Numbered from the stretch's first letter, positions 8,743 to 17,065 are shown. The stretch: 64,000 nucleotides of DNA from Pararobbsia alpina_A (GCF_965118125.1 NZ_OZ221288.1:1054001-1118000); one strand, 5' to 3'. The notes: generated by a model from the letters alone, not told the origin. Numbers and translations are program-made.

Positions 8743-9186
8743 TCAATACGGATCGAGATGCTGCTCGGCGGCGACGCTGCGCAGCAGCGCCAGAAAGCGC
8801 GAATCGAACTGGCATTGCGCGAAGAACGTCGTGCTCCCGAGTTCGACGCGCGCAAGGACGAAGAGGGTCAGATTCGAGCGCCCGTTCGCAGGAACCAGCG
8901 AGCGCGGCGAACGCAGCAGGTTCGCAAGGCAGTCGGCGACGCGATCGCGCAGATACGTCTCCGAATCGTCGCCATGCCATCCCCGCGCATCAGTGTCGGC
9001 ATCCGATTCAGCGCCGGATTCCGCCCCGGATTCGGATTCGACAATCGCACATAGATCGTCCATCGGAATCAGCGCGGGCGCGCCTGCGCGCGAAACCGGC
9101 GAGCCGCCGAGGATGGCCTTGGCCATATGATGTTCGAGCGGCGTCAGCCGCAATTCGTCTGCGAGTACGTCCAGCGCTGTCGTCAT
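8743..9186 (-). CDS. Hypothetical acidic protein
   Basis: I do not recognise this 147-residue protein. The start at 9186 is supported by AGGAG a short distance upstream. It contains an acidic low-complexity stretch (ESESGAESGAESDADTDA) in the middle, flanked by two ordered-looking halves: an N-terminal helical part (ALDVLADELRLTPLEHHMAKA) and a C-terminal part with SLVPANGRSNLTLFVLARVE. No signal peptide or membrane segment. It lies 140 bp downstream of, and on the same strand as, the DOPA-dioxygenase-like gene but beyond that gene's apparent terminator, so it is probably a separate transcript. Confidence 0.6.
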   Translation of the reverse strand: MTTALDVLADELRLTPLEHHMAKAILGGSPVSRAGAPALIPMDDLCAIVESESGAESGAESDADTDARGWHGDDSETYLRDRVADCLANLLRSPRSLVPANGRSNLTLFVLARVELGSTTFFAQCQFDSRFLALLRSVAAEQHLDPY

Positions 9187-9257
9187 GCGCGCTCCTCCTG
9201 CACGTCGATCGTCTGTGACACGATACTCGCGCTTGGCTGCCTTCGCTCGGGACGGGC

Positions 9258-9321
9258 AAAAAAAACGAATGCAGGTCAACCTGCCCGGAATCCCGGCCCT
9301 GCCAGGTTCTCCCCGAACCTG
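9258..9321 (-). terminator. Tandem-hairpin terminator after the DOPA-dioxygenase gene
   Basis: Reading the minus strand just after the stop codon at 9327, there is a 7-bp stem (CAGGTTC/GAACCTG, 9303-9321, 5-base loop), then a second 6-bp inverted repeat (GCAGGT/ACCTGC, 9271-9284), then a run of eight Ts (complement of A8, 9258-9265). This looks like a rho-independent terminator with a five-base offset before the T-tract. Confidence 0.6.
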
Positions 9322-9326
9322 CGTTT

Positions 9327-9755
9327 CTAACCGAAGATGCCGAGATTCAGCGGATAGGAGCGGCCGATCCACACGGCGCGATCGCGATGATCGCTCAACG
9401 CGTGCCCCGTATTTGGATGCACAAAGATATCGAGCGCACCGTGGTGCATCACAAGCCACTCAAACACGCGTCGGAACTGCCCATCGTCGAATGCGATCTG
9501 ATACGACCACTGCGGGTGCGGTCCGACCGGCTTCTCGTGAAACCGGCCGAGCGCGACGACGTCACCCAGCCGGGCCTCGATCACCTGGCGCAAATCCCAC
9601 GCAGCGTCGCGACTCGATGCGTCGAAATACACGTGCGCGTGCCAGTCCTGGATACGCGGTGTGACGGCGGCGGCCTGGGTGTCGCTTTGGGAGTGGCTTT
9701 GAGAGTGGCTTTGAGTGTGACTTTGGGGGTCGTCGTGGTCGTCAATGTGCGGCAT
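9327..9755 (-). CDS. DOPA 4,5-dioxygenase family protein
   Basis: The 142-residue protein matches the small DOPA-dioxygenase family of extradiol ring-cleaving enzymes. Conserved metal-ligand-like histidines are visible in WHAHVYFD, RFHEKPVGPHP and VHPNTGHALSDHRD. Family members in bacteria are often annotated as aromatic-ring-cleaving dioxygenases, but their true substrates are mostly unknown. The first 30 residues are a His/Gln/Ser-rich low-complexity leader (SHTQSHSQSHSQSDTQ) encoded by a short tandem repeat and not part of the fold; translation might instead start further in. The gene appears monocistronic with its own terminator. Cytosolic. Confidence 0.82.
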   Translation of the reverse strand: MPHIDDHDDPQSHTQSHSQSHSQSDTQAAAVTPRIQDWHAHVYFDASSRDAAWDLRQVIEARLGDVVALGRFHEKPVGPHPQWSYQIAFDDGQFRRVFEWLVMHHGALDIFVHPNTGHALSDHRDRAVWIGRSYPLNLGIFG

Positions 9756-9987
9756 GGCGTCTTCGTTGTAAGGCAGAGTGATCCCGTCCGCGAGTCGGCA
9801 CGACCGAATTGACGAACCGTGCGGCCATCGAATATAGTGGCCAGCAGCTTGATCGCGGGCTTGCCATTATGGCCTTGTTTGCGATCGCTGCAGACGAAGT
9901 CATCGTGAACGAATCGAATCGCTTGTGCGTTTCGTCCACCCCGATTAACTTCGATTGCGTTTAATACACACCCTTCTTCATCGCTCA

Positions 9988-10176
9988 ATGAATCAGGCAA
10001 TGCACACGATGATCGATACCGCAGTGGCCCCGCCGGCCGGTGCGCGCGTTCGTGTTGCGTTGCTTCGACTCGCTGTCGCACCGCCGACGAACGTCGCAGT
10101 GGCAGTTGCCCCGGTGGTCGCAGTGGCAGGCGTCGCAGGCGCCTACCCGCCGCCGCAGTCCCCTCCGCGGGACTGA
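9988..10176 (+). CDS. Possible Val/Ala-rich leader peptide upstream of DMT transporter
   Basis: A 62-codon frame starts at ATG 9988 and ends at TGA 10174-10176. It is dominated by Val and Ala (VAVAVAPVVAVAGVAGAY) and then turns Pro-rich (PPPQSPPRD). Its stop codon lies inside the 3' arm of a stable hairpin (10156-10175). This geometry resembles amino-acid-dependent attenuator leaders, but no convincing Shine-Dalgarno is seen and the codon repetition may just reflect local GTGGCA repeats. Low confidence; it could be non-coding. Confidence 0.3.
   Translation: MNQAMHTMIDTAVAPPAGARVRVALLRLAVAPPTNVAVAVAPVVAVAGVAGAYPPPQSPPRD
10156..10175 (+). terminator. Attenuator-like hairpin
   Basis: CAGTCCC (10156-10162) and GGGACTG (10169-10175) form a 7-bp stem with a 6-base loop. 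It is followed by ACGTTTCGCTTTT, a broken T-tract. It overlaps the end of the possible leader peptide, about 330 bp before the DMT gene; 10177-10505 otherwise holds nothing I recognise. Confidence 0.4.
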
Positions 10177-10505
10177 CGTTTCGCTTTTAGCGGCTCCAGC
10201 CCCTTTCCGGTTTCGATTGTTCGCATGACGTGCGTTGGCATGTCATGGCCGTTGCATCGTGATGCCTTGTGTTTTTGCGTGCCGAGTTTGCGTGCCGGGC
10301 TTGAATGCCAATACGTCCGGACCGTCAACCTTCAACAGGTTGCAGAGAACACGTTCATCCACGTGCCGGCGCATGCAGCGCAGGCAAGACGCACGGCAAC
10401 ACATGTGTCAGACGCGCACGTCGCCGTACGACACATGCTTCGGCATCGAATCGGTCATCGCAAGGCTGGAGCCTGTACGGAATATTCGACAGGTGATATC
10501 GAGTC

Positions 10506-11378
10506 ATGAATGCTTTTAAGAACGCGTGGGCCACATTGGGCTCCACGGCTTTGTTTGTCCTGCTTTGGAGCGCGGGCGCCATCTTCACGAAGTGGGGCCT
10601 TGAACACGCGTCTGCGTTTGCGTTCCTAGTGATGCGCTTCGCACTCGCATTGGCCGTGCTGCTTGTTGTCGGCATTGCGCGACGGCAATGGTTGCCGGAG
10701 AAAGGCACTCGCTGGCAAGTCGCATCGGCGGGCTGCCTGATGGTCGGCTGCTATACGATCAACTTCTTTCTCGCGCTTGAACACGGCGTCAATCCCGGCA
10801 TCCTCGCGACCGTGCTCGGCATCCAGCCGATCCTGACGCTCGTGCTGCTGGAACGCCGTTTTCCGCTGTCGCGCATGGCAGGCCTGGTCCTTGCCCTCGG
10901 CGGGCTCGCGCTCGTGGTCTATCAAAGCCTCGCGCATGCCGACGTCCGGCAAAGCGGAACGCTCTATGCCCTCGGCGCGCTCGTGAGCATTACGATGGGA
11001 TCGATCCTGCAGAAACGGATTCATCAGCGGCCCGAGCAGGTGCTTCCGATGCAGTACACGATCAGCCTCGTCATGTGTCTGATCTGTGTGCCGTTCCGGC
11101 CGTTCCACTTCGAGTGGTCGATCGGCTTTGCGATCCCGCTGATCTATATGGGCCTCGTGATCTCCGTCGTCGCGCAGCTGCTGCTCTATCGCCTGATTCG
11201 CGGAGGCAACCTCGTCAACGTCACGAGCCTCTTCTATCTCGTGCCGATCGTGACAGCCGTGCTCGACTACCTCGTGCTGGGCAACACGCTGCCGGTCCTG
11301 AGCCTCGCAGGCATGGGGGCCATCCTTGCGGGGCTGGCGCTCGTGTTCGCGAAAGTGTCCACGCCTCGCACGGCGTAG
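10506..11378 (+). CDS. EamA/DMT-superfamily transporter
   Basis: The 290-residue inner-membrane protein has about ten hydrophobic helices in two EamA repeats (first about 12-140, second about 155-283). The first repeat contains LFVLLWSAGAIFTKWGLEHAS and the second SLFYLVPIVTAVLDYLVLGN, the pattern typical of DMT permeases that export amino acids, nucleobases or other metabolites. A modest AGGTGA lies upstream of the ATG. Its 3' end is two bases from the convergent sigma-54 activator gene. The upstream Val/Ala-rich leader and hairpin would fit regulation by an amino acid, but that is inference. Substrate unknown. Confidence 0.85.
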   Translation: MNAFKNAWATLGSTALFVLLWSAGAIFTKWGLEHASAFAFLVMRFALALAVLLVVGIARRQWLPEKGTRWQVASAGCLMVGCYTINFFLALEHGVNPGILATVLGIQPILTLVLLERRFPLSRMAGLVLALGGLALVVYQSLAHADVRQSGTLYALGALVSITMGSILQKRIHQRPEQVLPMQYTISLVMCLICVPFRPFHFEWSIGFAIPLIYMGLVISVVAQLLLYRLIRGGNLVNVTSLFYLVPIVTAVLDYLVLGNTLPVLSLAGMGAILAGLALVFAKVSTPRTA

Positions 11379-11380
11379 CG

Positions 11381-12604
11381 TCAGGCGCCCGCGCGCTGCT
11401 CCGGCGACACACCGGAGCGGAGCGCGGCACGTCGGCCGCCGTCGAGTTCGCCAATCTTGATCAGCCTCGCGCGCACGATATTCCGGCTCAGGCCGAGCAA
11501 TCGCGCGGTCTGCACCTGGTTGCGATGGCAAAAGCGGTATGCGGCCGACACGATCTCCCCCTCGATGCGATCGAACAAGTCGCTCGTGCCGGCCTCGAAA
11601 AGCTCGAGCAACGCATGCTCGAGCGCGGAAGGGACCGGGCGCGAGGCATGCGAATGCGCGTTCGACGGTTGTGCGCCATTCGACGGATGCGCCGACTGCG
11701 ACGTGTCCGCAGGGAGCGCCAAGGATGCTCGCAAAGCGTCATCGGTCAGCACATGTCGTAGCGCGCCGAGTATCGGCGGATGGCCAAACTCCGGCGCCAT
11801 CGCATGGCGGATCGCGTCGGCGCCGAGCACCCCGTCGTGCGCATCGACGAGTGCGCCGTGAATCACGTTCTCAAGCTCCCGGATATTGCCGGGCCACGCG
11901 TGTTCGACCAGCAGCTGTGCTGCTTCTTCGGCGATCTCGATCGCAGCCGCGCCTTCGCGCGTGTTGTGCTTCGCGACAAAATAGCGCGCGAGCGGCACGA
12001 TGTCGCCGCGTCGTGCCCTGAGCGGATAGGCTTCGATTGCACCGACTCGCAGCCGGTAGTAGAGGTCCTCGCGAAAGCGGCCCTGAGCCACGGCATGGGC
12101 GAGATTGACATGCGTCGCCACGATGACGCGTACGTCGATCGGCACCGGGGTACGCGAGCCGAGTCGGACCACCTCACGCTCCTGAAGCACCCGTAGCAAC
12201 TTGACCTGAATCGACAACGGCAGATCCCCGATTTCATCGAGAAACAAGGTGCCGCCATTGGCCGCCTCGAACCATCCGGGCTTGGCCATCGCAGCGCCGG
12301 TAAACGCACCGCGCTCATGGCCGAACAATTCGCTGTCGGCCAGCGACTCGGATAGCGCACCGCAATTGACCGCCACGAATCGACGCTCCGCGCGCGCACT
12401 GCGTGCATGAAGCATGCGTGCGATCAATTCCTTGCCTGAACCCGTTTCGCCGACGACGAGCACGTTGGCATCGCTCGGCCCGATTCGCTCGATGCGCGCA
12501 AGCAGCGCATGGGACGCGGGGTCCTCAAAGACAAACGCACTCGCCTTATGCGGCGCGAGTGAGATCGGAACAGAAAAAGCCGTGGGTTCTGCGCGCTGCG
12601 TCAT
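11381..12604 (-). CDS. sfnR: Sigma-54-dependent activator, SfnR-like, without a sensory domain
   Basis: The 407-residue protein consists almost entirely of a sigma-54 AAA+ domain and a Fis-type DNA-binding helix-turn-helix. Visible are Walker A GETGSGKE, the sigma-54-contacting loop GAFTGA, Walker B GTLFLDEIGDLP and FREDLYYRL. The C-terminal HTH is NQVQTARLLGLSRNIVRARL. Only about 25 residues precede the ATPase, so there is no receiver, GAF or PAS input domain. That is the layout of SfnR, which in pseudomonads activates organosulfur-oxidation genes and is itself made under sulfate limitation. A GGAG lies seven bases before the ATG. It is divergent from the sulfur cluster it should control. 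The SfnR name rests on architecture plus context. Confidence 0.85.
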   Translation of the reverse strand: MTQRAEPTAFSVPISLAPHKASAFVFEDPASHALLARIERIGPSDANVLVVGETGSGKELIARMLHARSARAERRFVAVNCGALSESLADSELFGHERGAFTGAAMAKPGWFEAANGGTLFLDEIGDLPLSIQVKLLRVLQEREVVRLGSRTPVPIDVRVIVATHVNLAHAVAQGRFREDLYYRLRVGAIEAYPLRARRGDIVPLARYFVAKHNTREGAAAIEIAEEAAQLLVEHAWPGNIRELENVIHGALVDAHDGVLGADAIRHAMAPEFGHPPILGALRHVLTDDALRASLALPADTSQSAHPSNGAQPSNAHSHASRPVPSALEHALLELFEAGTSDLFDRIEGEIVSAAYRFCHRNQVQTARLLGLSRNIVRARLIKIGELDGGRRAALRSGVSPEQRAGA

Positions 12605-12727
12605 CCGTCGCTCCGTGAGTCGCCGGGCCGACCGTGGCCTGGATTCAACAGGCTACCTTGATCGCCGCACGGCGGGAAACAACGAAGATTGCTAAGTTTA
12701 TGAACATGCACGCGTAGCGATGCGCAT

Positions 12728-12751
12728 CCGGTGTTGCTCAGGCAACACCGG
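12728..12751. promoter_or_regulatory. SfnR-type enhancer box 1
   Basis: A perfect 10-bp inverted repeat (CCGGTGTTGC / GCAACACCGG) with a 4-base spacer lies 155 bp upstream of the -12 end of the sigma-54 promoter at 12906. Core and spacing are matched at 14187-14210. The region 12605-12975 between the divergent activator and monooxygenase genes contains this box, box 2 and the promoter. Confidence 0.75.
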
Positions 12752-12771
12752 ACGGGCTTTGTGTGGGTACT

Positions 12772-12794
12772 TGTGTTGCTTCGCACGCAACACA
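12772..12794. promoter_or_regulatory. SfnR-type enhancer box 2
   Basis: TGTGTTGC and GCAACACA form an 8-bp inverted repeat with a 7-base spacer, 112 bp upstream of the sigma-54 -24 element. It shares the TGTTGC/GCAACA core with boxes 1 and 3 but has wider spacing, so it may be a weaker or auxiliary site. It also lies upstream of the activator gene and could mediate autoregulation. Confidence 0.55.
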
Positions 12795-12905
12795 TGAAGC
12801 ACATGACGACGTTTTTTGGGCCAGCGCCCGCCTTCGACAGTCCGTTCATGTGGATTCCCCGCGGATTTCGCGTGCATGTCATTGCATTCCGTGCGCTTCA
12901 CGACT

Positions 12906-12921
12906 TGGCACAATCGATGCA
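12906..12921 (+). promoter_or_regulatory. Predicted sigma-54 promoter P1
   Basis: TGGCAC-N5-ATGCA has the -24 GG and -12 GC elements at the exact sigma-54 spacing. It lies 55 bp before the monooxygenase ATG and downstream of two candidate enhancer boxes, as bending-dependent activation would require. Confidence 0.7.
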
Positions 12922-12975
12922 TCAGTCCGGCGCCTTGTCTCTTGTCATATCGCCCTTGGTCATTGGAGTCCGCAC

Positions 12976-14172
12976 ATGTCACCGAATCTTCCCCCCGCTC
13001 TCGCGGTGTTGCCGTCGAGCCCGCTGCGGATCGCGCAATCCATCGCCGACTGGATGGCCGAAACCGCCGTTGAACGCGACAAGGCCGGTAAAACACCGAA
13101 AGCCCAACGTGACGTGCTGCGCGAAAGCGAGCTCCTCGCGCTGAGCGTCGATACCGAGTTTGGCGGCCTGGGCCAGAGCTGGGCCGTCACGCTCGAAGCC
13201 GTGCGTATTCTGGCGCGCGCCGACAGCTCGGTGGCCCACGTGTTCGGCTTCCATCACTTGATGCTTGCGACGCTGCGCCTGTTCGGCGAGCGCGAGCAAT
13301 GGGCACCGCTGTTCGAAGCCACCGTGCGCGAGAAATGGTTCTGGGGGAATGCCCTGAACCCCCTCGACACGCGCACTCTCAGCACGCCGCACGAAGGCTG
13401 GCGCGAGTTCAGCGGGCACAAAAGCTTCTGTTCGGGCGCACTCGACTCGGACATGCTGATCGCATCGGCGCGCCAGGAGAATCTCGACCGGCTCGTCATC
13501 GCCGCGATTCCGACGTCGCGTAGCGGCATCACGCTGCACGACGACTGGAACAATATGGGTCAGCGGCAGACCGATAGCGGCAGCGCCACCTTCGAGCGGG
13601 TTCGCGTCGACGAACGCGAAATCCTCGTCAACCCCGGGCCGCTCGGCTCCACGCGCGCGACGCTACGGCCGCTGCTCGCGCAAGCGATCCTCACGCAGAT
13701 CTATCTGGGCATCGCGGAAGGTGCCTTCGAAACGCTGCGAAACTACGTCCATACCGAATCGCATCGTTGGTCGCTCTCAAGCGCGGACCGGCAATCGAAC
13801 GACCCGTACGCGCTCGAACGCGGCGGCGAGTTCTTTCTCGCGCTCTCGGGCGCACGTGCATTGACCGAACAGGCCGGCGCCGCATTCGATCGCGCATGGT
13901 CATCGGAAGATCGACTGACCGACACGGAGCGAGGCGAAACCGCCATTGCGATTGCGACCGCCAAAGTCGCTTCAGCACGCGCCGGTCTCGACATCACGAC
14001 ACGCATGTTCGATGTGCTCGGCGCACGCTCGACACGGGCCGACCTCGGCTTCGACCGGTTCTGGCGCAATCTGCGCACGCATACGCTTCACGATCCGCTT
14101 GACTACAAGACTCGCGAGCTCGGCGATTGGGCGCTTAACGGCCAGTTGCCTCGCCCGAGCTTTTACGCCTAG
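12976..14172 (+). CDS. Acyl-CoA-dehydrogenase-fold flavin monooxygenase, SfnC/DszC-like
   Basis: The 398-residue protein has the acyl-CoA dehydrogenase fold used by DszC, SfnC and SfnB: helical N-terminal domain (LLALSVDTEFGGLGQSWAVTLEAVRILARADSS trimmed motif near 50-85), central beta domain (HKSFCSGALDSDMLI), and helical C-terminal domain ending in the family motif FDRFWRNLRTHTLHDP. These enzymes use reduced flavin and O2 to oxygenate organosulfur compounds rather than dehydrogenate acyl-CoA. TTGGAG seven bases upstream supports the ATG at 12976. It is alone between promoter P1 and box 3, so probably a separate sigma-54 transcript. It has no paired FMN reductase in this window. The exact substrate is unknown. 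Confidence 0.8.
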   Translation: MSPNLPPALAVLPSSPLRIAQSIADWMAETAVERDKAGKTPKAQRDVLRESELLALSVDTEFGGLGQSWAVTLEAVRILARADSSVAHVFGFHHLMLATLRLFGEREQWAPLFEATVREKWFWGNALNPLDTRTLSTPHEGWREFSGHKSFCSGALDSDMLIASARQENLDRLVIAAIPTSRSGITLHDDWNNMGQRQTDSGSATFERVRVDEREILVNPGPLGSTRATLRPLLAQAILTQIYLGIAEGAFETLRNYVHTESHRWSLSSADRQSNDPYALERGGEFFLALSGARALTEQAGAAFDRAWSSEDRLTDTERGETAIAIATAKVASARAGLDITTRMFDVLGARSTRADLGFDRFWRNLRTHTLHDPLDYKTRELGDWALNGQLPRPSFYA

Positions 14173-14186
14173 CTGAACTGTAGCTA

Positions 14187-14210
14187 CGGGTGTTGCTCAC
14201 GCAACACCCG
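14187..14210. promoter_or_regulatory. SfnR-type enhancer box 3
   Basis: A perfect 10-bp inverted repeat (CGGGTGTTGC / GCAACACCCG) with a 4-base spacer, nearly identical to box 1, lies 14 bp after the preceding stop codon and 101 bp upstream of the second sigma-54 promoter. It could also act as a hairpin at the end of the preceding mRNA, but there is no T-tract and the match to box 1 favours an activator site. Confidence 0.75.
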
Positions 14211-14310
14211 ATCAACACGCCTGCTCCCCATCACGCACAAGTCACACATCGCGCCTGCGCAAAGCCCTTCGTATCACCCTCAAAGCCCCTCCCGGCGGAC
14301 GTGTCGCTGA

Positions 14311-14326
14311 TGGCACGCTTGCTGCA
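14311..14326 (+). promoter_or_regulatory. Predicted sigma-54 promoter P2
   Basis: TGGCACG-N5-TGCA closely matches the sigma-54 consensus with correct -24/-12 spacing. It lies 45 bp before the LLM monooxygenase gene and should drive the eight-gene run to 24949. Confidence 0.8.
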
Positions 14327-14370
14327 TAGCACAGGGACCTGCTTCTCCACTGGTCCCTCTGCTTATCACG

Positions 14371-15795
14371 ATGACCCGACACATTCGCTTCAATGCGTTC
14401 GAGATGAACTGCGTGGCCCATCAGTCGCCCGGCCTGTGGACGCATCCGCGCGACCGCTCCGCGCAATACAAGGATCTCGAGTACTGGACCGATCTCGCGC
14501 GAATTCTCGAGCGCGGCATCTTCGACGGCATCTTTATCGCAGACGTGCTCGGCGTGTATGACGTCTACAACGGCTCGAACGAGCACGCCTTGCGCGAGGC
14601 CGCACAGGTGCCTGTCAACGATCCGCTTCAGGTCATTCCGCCGATGGCGCTCGTCACGCAGCACCTGGGCTTTGGTCTCACGACATCGATCTCGTTCGAG
14701 CACCCGTATCCGTTTGCGCGCCGCATGTCGACGCTGGACCACCTGACGCGCGGTCGCGCCGGCTGGAATATCGTGACGTCCTACCTCAACAGCGGCGCCC
14801 GCAATTTGGGCCAGGCGTCGCAAGTGCAACACGACGACCGCTACGAAATCGCCGACGAATATCTCGAGGTGCTTTACAAGCTCTGGGAAGGCAGTTGGGA
14901 AGACGATGCCGTCGTTCGAGATCGCGCGCGGCGTGTCTTCACCGAGCCCGGCAAGGTGCATCCGATCGATCATCAGGGCAAGCACTTCCAGGTGCCGGGC
15001 ATCCATCTCAGCGAGCCATCGCCGCAACGCGTGCCCGTGCTGTATCAAGCCGGCGCATCGAGCCGCGGCAAGCAGTTCGCGGCCTCGAACGCGGAATGCA
15101 TTTTCGTCGCGGCGCCGTCGAAGGTCGTACTCAAGAAGTTTGTTGCGGATATCCGTCGCCAGGTTGCCGAAGCGGGACGCGACCCGCGCAAGGTTTATAT
15201 CTACACCTTGCTGACCGTGGTGGTTGGCGAGACGGATGCCGATGCTCAGCGCAAGGTCGACGAATACAACCGCTACGCGAGCTACGACGGCGCGCTGACG
15301 TTTATCTCCGGATGGAGCGGCGTCAATTTTGGAGAATTCAAGCCGGAGCAGCACGTCCAGTACATCCAGACCGATGCCGTGCGTTCGATGCTCGAGGCCT
15401 TCTCGACGGCGGATCCCGACAAGGTCTGGACGGTCAACGAAATCGCCCGCTGGGCGGGCATCGGCGGCCTGGGTCCGGTGCTCGTCGGCTCGCCGCAAAC
15501 GGTAGCCGACACGCTTCAGGAATGGGTCGAAGACACGGACGTCGACGGCTTCAACCTTGCCTACGCCGTGGCGCACGAGACCTTCACCGATGTAGTCGAC
15601 CTGCTGGTGCCCGAGCTGCAACGTCGCGATGCCTATCCGAAGGCCTATCGCGAAGGCACCCTGCGCGAAAAACTGTTCGGCGACGGACCGCGGCTCCCCT
15701 CGACGCATCCGGCGGCGCAGTACCGCCGGTCGCCACAACCCTCAGTGCCCCGCGAGACAGTGGCTTTTCACAACTTTACGGACGCCCTCGAATGA
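14371..15795 (+). CDS. LLM-class flavin-dependent monooxygenase, NtaA/SnaA/DszA family
   Basis: The 474-residue protein belongs to the bacterial-luciferase-like two-component monooxygenases. The N-terminus (IRFNAFEMNCVAHQSPGLW, then GIFDGIFIADVLGVYDVY) and the motif RAGWNIVTSYLNSGARNLG are characteristic of the NtaA/SnaA/DszA/SoxA subgroup. These use FMNH2 and O2 to cleave C-N or C-S bonds, for example in DszA-type desulfurisation. It is the first gene after promoter P2; its stop overlaps the next start by four bases (ATGA), so the two are translationally coupled. A partner FMN reductase must come from elsewhere. Substrate unknown, probably an organosulfur compound from the context. Confidence 0.88.
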   Translation: MTRHIRFNAFEMNCVAHQSPGLWTHPRDRSAQYKDLEYWTDLARILERGIFDGIFIADVLGVYDVYNGSNEHALREAAQVPVNDPLQVIPPMALVTQHLGFGLTTSISFEHPYPFARRMSTLDHLTRGRAGWNIVTSYLNSGARNLGQASQVQHDDRYEIADEYLEVLYKLWEGSWEDDAVVRDRARRVFTEPGKVHPIDHQGKHFQVPGIHLSEPSPQRVPVLYQAGASSRGKQFAASNAECIFVAAPSKVVLKKFVADIRRQVAEAGRDPRKVYIYTLLTVVVGETDADAQRKVDEYNRYASYDGALTFISGWSGVNFGEFKPEQHVQYIQTDAVRSMLEAFSTADPDKVWTVNEIARWAGIGGLGPVLVGSPQTVADTLQEWVEDTDVDGFNLAYAVAHETFTDVVDLLVPELQRRDAYPKAYREGTLREKLFGDGPRLPSTHPAAQYRRSPQPSVPRETVAFHNFTDALE

Positions 15796-17003
15796 CGACG
15801 ATCACCTTACCGCCGGCCGGCTCGCCGGCACGCATCATCCGCGACGACGCGGATGCCATCGCGACCGCACACCATGTCGCTGAACTCTTCCGCAAGGATG
15901 CTTCCCTGCGCGACCAGCAACGACGCTTGCCGCACGACGAGCTCGATCTGTTTTCGCAAAGCGGCTTGTGGGCCATGACGGTGCCGGCCGAATACGGCGG
16001 CGCCGACGTCTCATTCGTGACCTTGACCGAGGTCATCAAGATCGTATCGGCCGCCGATCCGTCGCTCGGCCAACTGCCGCAAAACCATCTGGGCATCGTC
16101 GACGTCATCGGCTCGACCGGCACGCCGGAGCAAAAACAACGTTTCTTCGCCGAGGTCCTGGCGGGCAAGCGCTTCGGGAATGGCTTTTCCGAGCGGGGCA
16201 CACGCAATGTGCTCGACCTCAAGACGCGCCTCACTGCGGACGGCGATGGCTTTCGCCTCAACGGCACGAAATACTATTCGACGGGCGCCCTGTTCGCACA
16301 CTGGATTCCGGTGCTCGCACTCGACGACGAACAACGCGGCGTACTGGCTTTCGTCGAACGAGGGACACCAGGGCTCACAGTCGTCGACGACTGGTCGGGC
16401 TTCGGGCAACGCACCACGGCGAGCGGCACCGTGATTGCCGACAACATCGCGATTGCGCCCGACGCGGTGGTCGCATCGTACGAAGCGTATGACAGACCCA
16501 CTCGCAACGGCCCGCTCTCCCAGATCATCCAGGCCGCCGTCGACGCCGGGATCGCACACGCGGCACTCGACGACGCGATTCGCTTTGTTCGCGAGCGCTC
16601 ACGAGCCTGGGTCGACAGTGGCGTCGAGCGCGCCGCCGACGATCCGCTGACTATCCGCGAGGTCGGCGACCTCGCGATCCGTCTGCATGCGGCCGATGCG
16701 CTGCTTGAAAAAGCCGCGCAGGCCATCGATACCTTGCCCGCCACACCGTCCGCCGCCGATATCGCGCGTGCCTCGGTCGCCGTGGCGAAAGCGAAGGTGC
16801 TGACGACCGAAGCGGCGCTGCGGGCCGGCGAAAAGCTGTTCGAACTCGCGGGCACGCAATCCGTGCTGGCCGAACACAACTACGACCGCCATTGGCGCAA
16901 CGCGCGCACCCATACGCTGCACGACCCGGTTCGCTGGAAATACCACCTGATCGGCAACTATGTGCTCAACGGCGTTGAGCCCGCACGCCACGCATGGAAC
17001 TGA
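15792..17003 (+). CDS. sfnB: SfnB-family sulfur acquisition oxidoreductase (copy 1)
   Basis: The 403-residue protein has the three-domain acyl-CoA dehydrogenase fold. Family features include the N-terminal helix motif SGLWAMTVPAEYGGADVS, SAADPSLGQLPQNHLG, the flavin-side segment GTKYYSTGALFAHWIPV, and the C-terminal NYDRHWRNARTHTLHDPVRWK. SfnB-type enzymes are induced in sulfur limitation and are thought to act with the monooxygenases on C-S bonds; the precise reaction is unsettled. The ATG overlaps the LLM gene stop by four bases. A clear paralog lies at 22215-23447 in the same operon. Cytosolic. Confidence 0.88.
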   Translation: MTTITLPPAGSPARIIRDDADAIATAHHVAELFRKDASLRDQQRRLPHDELDLFSQSGLWAMTVPAEYGGADVSFVTLTEVIKIVSAADPSLGQLPQNHLGIVDVIGSTGTPEQKQRFFAEVLAGKRFGNGFSERGTRNVLDLKTRLTADGDGFRLNGTKYYSTGALFAHWIPVLALDDEQRGVLAFVERGTPGLTVVDDWSGFGQRTTASGTVIADNIAIAPDAVVASYEAYDRPTRNGPLSQIIQAAVDAGIAHAALDDAIRFVRERSRAWVDSGVERAADDPLTIREVGDLAIRLHAADALLEKAAQAIDTLPATPSAADIARASVAVAKAKVLTTEAALRAGEKLFELAGTQSVLAEHNYDRHWRNARTHTLHDPVRWKYHLIGNYVLNGVEPARHAWN

Positions 17004-17065
17004 AACCCGTCCGGGTACGGTTCGATTCTGAATTCATTTCAATAACATCACACTCTCTCACCGCC

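Noticed and set aside
14187..14210. Terminator reading of the palindrome after the SfnC-like gene
   Set aside because: No T-tract follows and the sequence matches the enhancer-like palindrome at 12728, so an activator site is preferred.
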